NCBI GenBank assembly: GCA_003573635.1
Contig: QUTJ01031714.1
Coordinates: forward strand, 1-15,621
Source: Goniomonas avonlea
Taxonomy: Eukaryota > Cryptophyceae > Goniomonadida > Goniomonadaceae
Direction: 5' to 3'
Length of the DNA stretch: 15,621 bases
Positions 6,086-15,000 of the stretch are shown here, piece by piece. Each line of letters opens with the position of its first letter. The stretch's first letter is position 1. The translations under genes and the position numbers were made by a program. The notes below the pieces were generated by a model. That model saw nothing but the letters and a program-made list of their open reading frames with translations. It was not told the DNA's origin and did no database searches.

Positions 6086-9000
6086 GTGCCTTGTTATTCT
6101 ATGATCGACAGAGCTGTGACAAAGTGAAGGTTGGTCGTGAGCGTGCACGTTGAAAAGGTGAAAGTCGCTGTGAATGTGCACGTTGGAAGTGGACTCGGCA
6201 AAAAAACTGCAGGCCCTCACACTCATCAGACACGGGCACGGCAGAAAAACTGCAGACCCGTGACCGCCGACGAGGCTGAGACTCTGGTTGCAGGTGGCAG
6301 GTGACGACCCATCGCTGATGCTCCAATTTATGCCGTTCCGTTCCGGGTCGTTGGGGGACCTGCCGGTGGACGTGAACAAGGAGTTTGCTGACTGCAAGCA
6401 GCTCATGAAAACACTGATTGTTGGCATGCGCACTGTTGCCTGGTCTGTCTCCAACGTGCGCGGCAACATGCCGAACAACCGGGGGATGCAGGAAGAAGAG
6501 TGCCGTATCACGGCGCGGCTGCTCAAGCACGGGCTGAAGTGTTTCTGCGTGTATGCTGTTGACCCGGCAGATGCTAAGGATGAGAAAGAGGTAGGTCAGG
6601 CATCCGACACGCAGCCTTTCTGACGAGTGCGGAGTGCTGTGTAGCGTCTTGCATATTGTTGTCTTATCTACAAGCCATGGAGCTTCTCGTCGACGGATAC
6701 CATCCCTCATCATAGCAAAGTAGACTACTGACTGAGCCACTGCAGGATTGCTCACAATGATGCTTTTGATGATTTCCCGAATTTATGCTATTACTTCGCG
6801 GATGTGCTCGAAACCCCGTGCACTGACACCAATCGTCTTGTCTTCGAACTATCGGTGACTGACGCTTTGATTTTCAGATTCTGGACCTGTTTTCTGGAGT
6901 GTTTACCATCCTCGACCATCGCACCTTCCAGGACATCTTCTCCCTGCACATCGACACTTTGTTCGACCATTTGCTTGCCAACCAGGTGCGATCATTCTGT
7001 TCCGAGATCGCATGTTCAGTACATCTTAGGTATTGCGACCGACAGACGCATGGCCCAGCTCTTAGTTCTTCAAGTTTTTGAAGTGACGATAGGTCGAGTT
7101 TGTGCTGTCGTAATCGACCACACACATGCACACCAAGGACGGTCACACGGCACTCGTCTGGCCGCTTAACACGGTGCAAAGAATGAAGGAGACGCTATTC
7201 CTCTGGTGTATATTGGCAGCTGGTTACCGACACTGCTGATGAAATACTGTGGAACACAGGGCGCTGTGCGAGCGCACGTGTGCTCCCGTGTCTCTGCCAG
7301 ACGGCACCGTGTTCTACTCGCCAGTGGGGGGGGGGGGAGCGGCAGACGAAGCGGCTGCTAGAGGAAGGGAAGGGCGGGGGGGCGGGGAGGGGGGTGAGCG
7401 TTGGGCAGAGCGACAGTCGCGAACTGTACACGTCTCACGACGCCCGCCAAAGCGTGAGGGCTGGAGAATGCAGTCCCTATCCCTGCGCCCAAGTGAACCG
7501 ATTTCAAGTTTCCTGTCTCACAGCCGCTGCGCAGGCCATGCTGTGTGTCCCGCAGCACTTCCTTGCCCACAATGGCGTGTCAAAGATCTTCGCGGAGATT
7601 CTCCTGAACTTTTTGTCAACACGCATCAAGCTCCTCAGTGGGCCCGACGAGACAAAGGCCAAAGTGAGTCTTGGCGCTGTCTCCTCCCCCGCCACCACTG
7701 GCCACCACCACCTACACCAGGACCATCACCACCACTCCCTCCACCGCACACAACCGTTGATATTATTGCTTCTATCTCCTTGAGTTGTGTGGCCCCAATG
7801 CAACACCATAAAGACTCTTGACTCTGTCTCCTCCCCACCAACACAATTCCCACTTCCACCCCTCGCACCATTTCTCGCTGTTGTTTTGCAGTTGATGACT
7901 AAAATGATCACCGCAGGTGGTCCTTCGTCTGTTTAAGATTGTTTTTGGCGCCGTAGCGCTGTTCCAAGACAACGAGAGTGTGCTTCGCCCACACCTTGGC
8001 ACCCTCGTGACTTCGTGCTTGAAGCGAGCCATCGAGGAGAAACAGAACCCCGTCAACCACTACCTCCTGCTCAAGACACTGTTCCGCAGCATTAACGGCG
8101 GGAAGTTTGACCTGCTGCACAAGGAGTTCATGCCGCTGCTCAAGGGTGCGCCTGTCGTCTGTGCAGTCACGCACGCGCACCGTCATGGTTCACATGTCTG
8201 AGCAAAAGTCCCCCATGTGTGTCGCTGTTGGAGTGACCGGCTTCTTAGTCGCAGTATTGTCGCGAGACACGATATGGGCGTCTTTGTGGTCGTCACAGCG
8301 CTTTCCGACGTGCTAAACTTGGAACAGGACTCCTGGAGGGACTCTGCAAATTGCTGTCGACGGCGCACACTGACGGCGCCAAGGAACTGCTGGTTGAGCT
8401 CTGCCTCACTGTGCCCGCGCGCCTCAATGTGTTGTTGCCGCACATCCACTTGTTAATGCGGCCATTGGTGCACGCACTCAACGGAGGTGGGTCATGGTTG
8501 TAATTGTGTCTTTTGTGGGTGCTGTGAAGTGGAGCTTCGCGTGTAGGGGCCTGTCGTGTTTGTTGTTGTCAGGAGGAGTCCCCGTGCACTTTGTGTACGC
8601 AGCGGTACGGGTGGTGAGCAGTTTCTCGATCTCACCAGTCACAACAGGTCCGGAAATGGTGACTCTTGGACTGAAGCGCTTGGAGACCTGGGTGGACAAC
8701 CTCCCCCCAGCCTTCCTCGATCCGTTGCTGCAACCCGTCGCCAACGAGCTCATGCCCGCGATTTACAGGCACCTGCAGCCAGGGTGCGTCCCCTCCCGTC
8801 CTCCACGTGCTCACTTTGATCGCGTGGGTTGAAAACGTGCTGTGACTGTCCTTGGGAGGAGAGAGGGAAGAGAGGGGGGGGGGGGGCTGGAGATTGACAT
8901 AGAGAGGACTGCCGCAGCTAATACAGTCGACAGCTCGCACCATCACCCGGCCTCCCACCATTTCGGTATGACGGCGCTTCGCATCCTGGGGAAACTGGGT

Positions 9001-12000
9001 GGTCGCAACCGGCGTCTCATGAAGGACCCCGTCGCACTGCCCGACCCCGAGGCTCGCGGCTCTGTCGTCGCGCGGTTGCACATGCCTCCAGTTCCAGGCG
9101 TGGCCGGCGACCAATCTCTGTTGCTCTCACTGGACGAGGGAATTCAAGCCGCACACTCGTGTCTGAACGCTGTGTCCTCCAATATGCACGACTCGTACTA
9201 CAAAGCGCAGGCGGTGCACTTGGTCAAGGCCGCCGTTGCTGTCCTGTTGCCGGTGCGTTGCCCGCAACCGATATCTCTGACATTACGCGCGTGGAACGGT
9301 CGTGGGCATGGCCAGATCGTGGCTGCTGTTTGGTTTGTTGTGCTGCTGCTGATTCCGTTGTAACACCGACACGCAGGTGGATGGACACTACCCCGACGCA
9401 ACGTCAGGCTCGGTTGGCATCCCGGACGAACTCCGGCAAGCCTCCGACGCTCTCACTGCTGCTGCCTCGCTCACAGCTCGGCCCCCGCCAAAGGTTGAGT
9501 GGACGCCGGTGCCCATGTCCAAGGTGCGGGCCTCACACCTGCACCTGGCGAGCTTCCTCTCTGATTGCAGCCTTAACACGAGAACACAATTTCGACGACT
9601 GGTGGTAACTCTCATGCTCCGCAGGGTGCCCGGCGAGCGACATTCAAGCGGCTGGTCACTGCCTTGTTTGTGGCGTACACTGTCCCGAACCTCAAGGGTG
9701 AGGTTGAAGGCATGGTGGAAGGGCTCTGCCGGTTCTTCGCTGTCGAGTGCAGCCGCAACAAGTCAGCCCTGTCTCAGGTACCTACAGCTCCTGCTCTTCC
9801 ACTACCTCTTCCACTACCCTTTCCACCACCTTTCCACTACCTCTCCCCCACCTTCTCTCGCACCCTCCTCTCTGCATCGTCTGTGACTGTGACTGGGCTG
9901 TCTCGCACCCTCCTCTCTGCATCGTCTGTGACTGTGACTGGGCTGTCTCGCACCCTCCTCTCTGCGGCAGAGCGGAACTGGCGGTTGTTGACCGTCGCCC
10001 GCAGCCTCTGTCTCCCGACGACGAGAACTCGGACTTGCACTATTTCCTCGAGGTCCTGGTCGATGTCGTGTGTGCCGAGAACCGTGCCGTGTGCAAGGAG
10101 GGCGCCGCAGCGTTGGATCTCTTCTGCGACGCCGTGATTACGCTCGCTGGGAGCAAGGAGAGCGCCGCGGAGTTGCCGGTGTTTGACAACCTTGGGCGAC
10201 AGGTGCGCTTCGACGCGTCGGTTTGCTCTTGAGGTTGGGTCATGAGTCGTTTCTTGTGCATGGCTGGAATCGTCTCAACACCCTCGCAATCATCCACCAT
10301 TTTGGTCCGCGTTAGTCTCGTCTGTTGCGCTTCGCGGGGTGTTGGGTTGACGGTGTCGTGCAATGACACAATGAATTGCGGCGGGCGGGTTTGAGGGCTA
10401 GACTTCCCAGAAATCCTGGTTGCCATGTACCAATCACTCCCACAGCTCTGCCATTCCTGCTACCAGCGTGAGTGGTGGCGCAAACTCGGCGGGTGTCAAG
10501 GTCTCCAGTCGTTGACAGCCCGCATGCCCGGCCCCGTCCTCCTGCGCCAGGAGGTGTCATTTGTGAAAGCCCTCCTCTTCGTGTGGGTGGACGCGCCGCC
10601 AGAGGAAGCCGCGCTGATCGCAGAGACGGCACTCAACACGATGAAGCGGCTCCTGCCTTTGTGTCACGCCACCACCTGCGAGGCGTCCGAGGAGCGAACG
10701 GCAGTGTTCAAGGACTTGATGCAGCTGTTTGCTGCGGAGCTCTCTGGCCTGAGCTTGACTGTTCGGCAGAACGTGCAGGCTGTGCTCAGCTTTCTGTCGG
10801 AGCTCCGTGGCACCGATTTGTCGACTCTGCTTGCTCCCTACCAGAGTCATCTGACGTCGCATATCTTCAAGAGACGGCTGCAGTGCTTCCCAGCGTCAAG
10901 GCAGATTGGCTACATTGGGGCTCTCACGTACTGTCTCAACCTCACGCCGCCTCTCGTTCCAAGCACGCCCGACCTCGTCCAGGTAACCTCTCTGACTTGA
11001 GGCGAGAGTGGGAGTACTCGCCTGGGCAATCTTTTTTTGTCCGCGCTCGCCTTATCGCGCGGGCACTCTCGGGTTGCCAATATTATCCGTGCGCGCGTGT
11101 CTTCCCTGTGGGTCGGCTAGTCCGGTCTGTGCGGGTACAAGCATGCTACACTTGCGTGATGCCTTCTGATTCATACCTTGGTCTTGTGTGGGGGTACTCC
11201 TCGTTCCCCTCATACCCCATGCTCTCGTGTCCCGCCATGCAAAAGTAACACTACGAACGCCAGTTGCTGACGGATGCGCTCAACATTGCGGAGATGGACG
11301 AGTCCTTTGTGGCCCGGCAGCATGACGCTCGCGCTATTGCACAGGTGCCCGACATTTTTTCCCTCGACTCTGCAGGACCGTTCTGAAGAGTGTGGACACG
11401 ATCTTTGTTGTCATTGTTTGATTGTTGCATTGCTTGTGTCGCTGCGGTATGCATCCTGACGCGCGGACCCTGCATTTGTTCTCCAAGCCACAGCAAGCTC
11501 CTATCATAGAGGCAGTTGCGATTGACACACACCAGCTCACAACGCTGCGGACTGTGAGCGTGGAGCTGTTGAGGGCCGCCATGTCCTGCAACGACCTCAC
11601 GCTGGCGGAGGACCACGCGGACCTCCGGTGCAAGGTCATCTTGATGTTCTTCAAGGTGCTGACCAAAGGCTACAAGGACGCCGTTGAGGTCGCCAAGCAG
11701 GGGCTCTCGCAGGTTGGTCTCCGCCGCTTCTCACAGCATCTCCTGTGAACCACCCCAGTTGTAGCTGCGACTACACTCAGTCTGTGCCTGCCAATGATTT
11801 TGCTCCAATCGGCGATCGAATTCTGAACGTTCTCTCGTTTCCGTTTTCGTTTGGTATCAAGGGCTGCAGGATGCTCAGTTGCCGTCGCCAGGTGCTCTCG
11901 CAAGAGAACAAAAAGACGCCGTTCAAGGACTTGCTGCAGCGGTCCCTCAGGCCTGTGCTGGTGCATTTGTCCGACTACAAGAAACTCAACGTTCCGTTGC

Positions 12001-15000
12001 TGGAGGGACTCGCCAGGCTTTTGGAGCTGCTCTCGAACTGGTAATGACACCATGGCTTTCGACTTGAAACTGTAGATTGACGGGAGAGTTGGATAGCATA
12101 GAGCTACGGTGCTCGAGAGTCGGAACGGATAGCAAGCTGGGCTGCTTTGTCTGATCGGCAGTTCGGTGCCGTTTGTACACGCGGACACGCTGTGCCGCAA
12201 GTGGACTGGAAAGCATCTGTTTGACAGGGCGTCCATCTGACACAAAGGCAGGTTTAACGTCACTCTGGGCGAGAAGTTACTCGAGTACCTCCGCAAGTGG
12301 ACCGACTCCGAAGGCATTCAGCAGGTGTGGATCTGTTGCTCTCTTGTTTTCCCTTGTTTTTTGGGGGGTGGGGGCTCCTTTCTCTGAACTGCAAACGTAA
12401 GGCGAGCGGGCGGGTGACGAAAGAGAGCACCCGGGGGGGGGGGGAGACAGTGGGGAAAGGTGGAGGCGAGAGGAGAGGGGGATGTTGAGGGCACTTTGTT
12501 GACTGCCTTCCACAGAACCGAGTGTGCAAGCCGGGTGACGAGCCAAAAATCGCGGCGGGGATTATCGAACTCTTTCACTTGCTGCCGCCCTCGCCACAAA
12601 AGTTCCTGGACCGCCTTGTCCAGGCGACGGTGGAGCTCGAGGCTCGCTTGCCAACCAGCCTCTCGTACTCTCAGGTGCCCTTCTCAGACTGATTGCTCTC
12701 GAGACTGGGGAGCGTTTCGTGTGTCTGTCTCGTTCAAGCGTGGCCCGCTGTTTGGTCGTAAATTCATACCTCCAACCAAGATCGATTGATTGTGGTTCTC
12801 AGTGTGTGACTCGCCCTCGCCCTCAGGTGCGCTCTCCTTACCGGGAGCCTCTCACCAAGTTCCTCAACCGCTTCCCGTCGGATGCTGTCGACTTCTTCCT
12901 CCAGAATATTACGCAGCCTGCCTACTGCAAGGTGTGACACAACAGCATGTCTGTTCTTCGGCCGACGCACGTTCTTCCCTCAGATCAATGTGACATTCTC
13001 CTCAGCTGTTTCAAAGCCAGAGATATCAGGAAGTGACACCTGTTCCTGCTGCCACACGTCCTCCTCAGTTTCGCAGTCAGATCACCTCGTGACACCTGCG
13101 CTCTTCGGCTTTCTCACGCTCTCCCCAGCTGTTCCACGCCGCGTTGATGATGGATGTCGCTGGCCCACTGCGCGACGAGCTCGCCAAGTCCTCGCCAAAG
13201 CTTCTTGCGCACACCCTTGAGATCGATGCTGCCTTGCCGTGTGCCACGGAGGCCAAGTTTCAGGTGCGCTGCGACCCGTGGAGCTCGTCACCCACAAAGC
13301 TAGACTTGACGATGGTCGGGAGATGTTACGCCTTGTCACCGGAGCCGCACAGTTGTACCTTGATTGGGCTCGCCCGTCCCCACAGTACACTTGCACTTTG
13401 AGAATCTGATCGCCATCTGAGAGCTGAGGCTCGTTTGATCAAATTGGGTGTTCACGATGGCTGATCGGGTTCATGCACTGGTTCCCGTGACTTGTTGGGT
13501 CGAGTCGCTCATATGCGTGCACGCGTGGATGCCTGTTATGTCAGATGCGTTAAGTCAGATGCGGAATCTCTTCTAAGCGTTTCTTTGCTTGCAAACGTGT
13601 AACGCGCGCGCGCAGGGCATCTTGCTTGTTCGGACCATTGTGCGCTTTTTCCCTGAATGGCTGGGCCAGCATCGCCAAGTTCTCAAGAACCTGCTCCAGG
13701 TATGATGGCGATACAACCAGGCCGCCGCTGTGTCGACAGCATGAAACATGAAACCAGCCAAGTACAGTTTCAGCCAGGCAGAAACAGTATTGCCGACTTA
13801 TTGCCCTGAACCCTGAAAACTGAGGTTCGGTCAAGTTGCCAGGCGCCGTTGTAACTGAGGTTCGACCAGGTTTGGAACTCTCCTGAGCGGAAGGCACGAC
13901 TCGGGTCCGAGGAAGGCATGACCCTGGAGCAGCTTCGCGAGAGCAAGCTGCTCGTCAAGTGTTTCCTGTCGTTTGCGCGCACGCATAAGGACGAGTACAC
14001 GATCCTGTTCCACATGCTTACTATCTTCACGGTTCGGTCTGTAGTGGATTTCTCCTTCCTCAAGGTGCGAGACTCGTCGCAGTTTCCCTCGCTCGCTCGC
14101 TCGCAGAGATGCTGCTGCTTCGCAACACCTGTCCAGCAGACGTAATCACAACTCATGAGTTCAAAGTTGCCACACCCTTATTCTTGTAGCTCGCTTGGAG
14201 CTCGCCCAATTTCTCTTTTTCCCCTGCGCTGAATTTGATATGGTTGTTGCTCAGTGTCTAGCAGCTGACTGCGACTCCTCAGGATTTCTACGCTGTGGAC
14301 GTGGCCCAGAACTTCACTCCAACCCAGAAGCGTGATGTGATCAAGCTGTTCCTTCAGTTTTTCAAAGACTCCGTCATCTCACAGGAAATTAAGCGCCAGG
14401 CCCTGCAGTTGCTTATCATTCCGATGCTCACGTCCTCCTTCCACAATGACACTGGCGCCGAGATCCTTGACGCGACGGTGCGCCCTGCTCTGAGACTGTG
14501 CCATGTTGTAGCTGAGCACTTGATTGTGCATTCAGCTCATTGTGATTGCCCTTATCATTGTCTTCTCTCCCTCTCCTTCACTTCCCGCTTCCTGTCTCTG
14601 TGTGTTCTGCACACTCACGCTGCGCCAGGTGACGTCAAGCATTGTCAAGGAGCTCCTCGACCCGGGCGAGGCTGTCCTCGCAACCTACGACGAGGCGCTG
14701 CGCATCGAGCTCTTGCAGCTCGCCACGCTGCTCATACGCCACATCAACTCCGCCCTCGTCGCACACCGCAAGGAGTTGATCAAGTTCGCGTGGGACCACC
14801 TCAAGCGTGAGGACACTGTCTCCAAGCAGTGGGCGTATGTCAACGTCTGCCGATTTATCGAGGCGTATGACGCCCCACACAAAATTATCCTTCAGGTGCA
14901 GCCCCCCTCCCCATCGCTCAGCCGACACTCGCGGCTTTCGCAGTCCTCCCATGCCGCACTCCGGCACTCGCGTCTATCGTAGTCCTACAGCACACCCATG

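Noticed and set aside
6099-6755. 218-codon minus-strand frame antisense to TRRAP exon 8 and its flanking introns
   Set aside because: Its composition looks like a shadow of the coding strand, no family is recognisable and it has no support from splice or poly(A) signals.
9970-9972. AG acceptors at the end of the 45-bp repeat, at first taken as the start of TRRAP exon 17
   Set aside because: They are out of phase with the phase-0 donor at 9778; only the AG at 10004 preserves the frame.
10472-11248. 258-codon plus-strand open frame, the longest uninterrupted frame in the window
   Set aside because: It overlaps TRRAP exon 18 in another frame and then runs through intron 18. It lacks an ATG at its start, is Arg/Ala/Ser-rich and resembles nothing, while the alternative frame matches TRRAP throughout.
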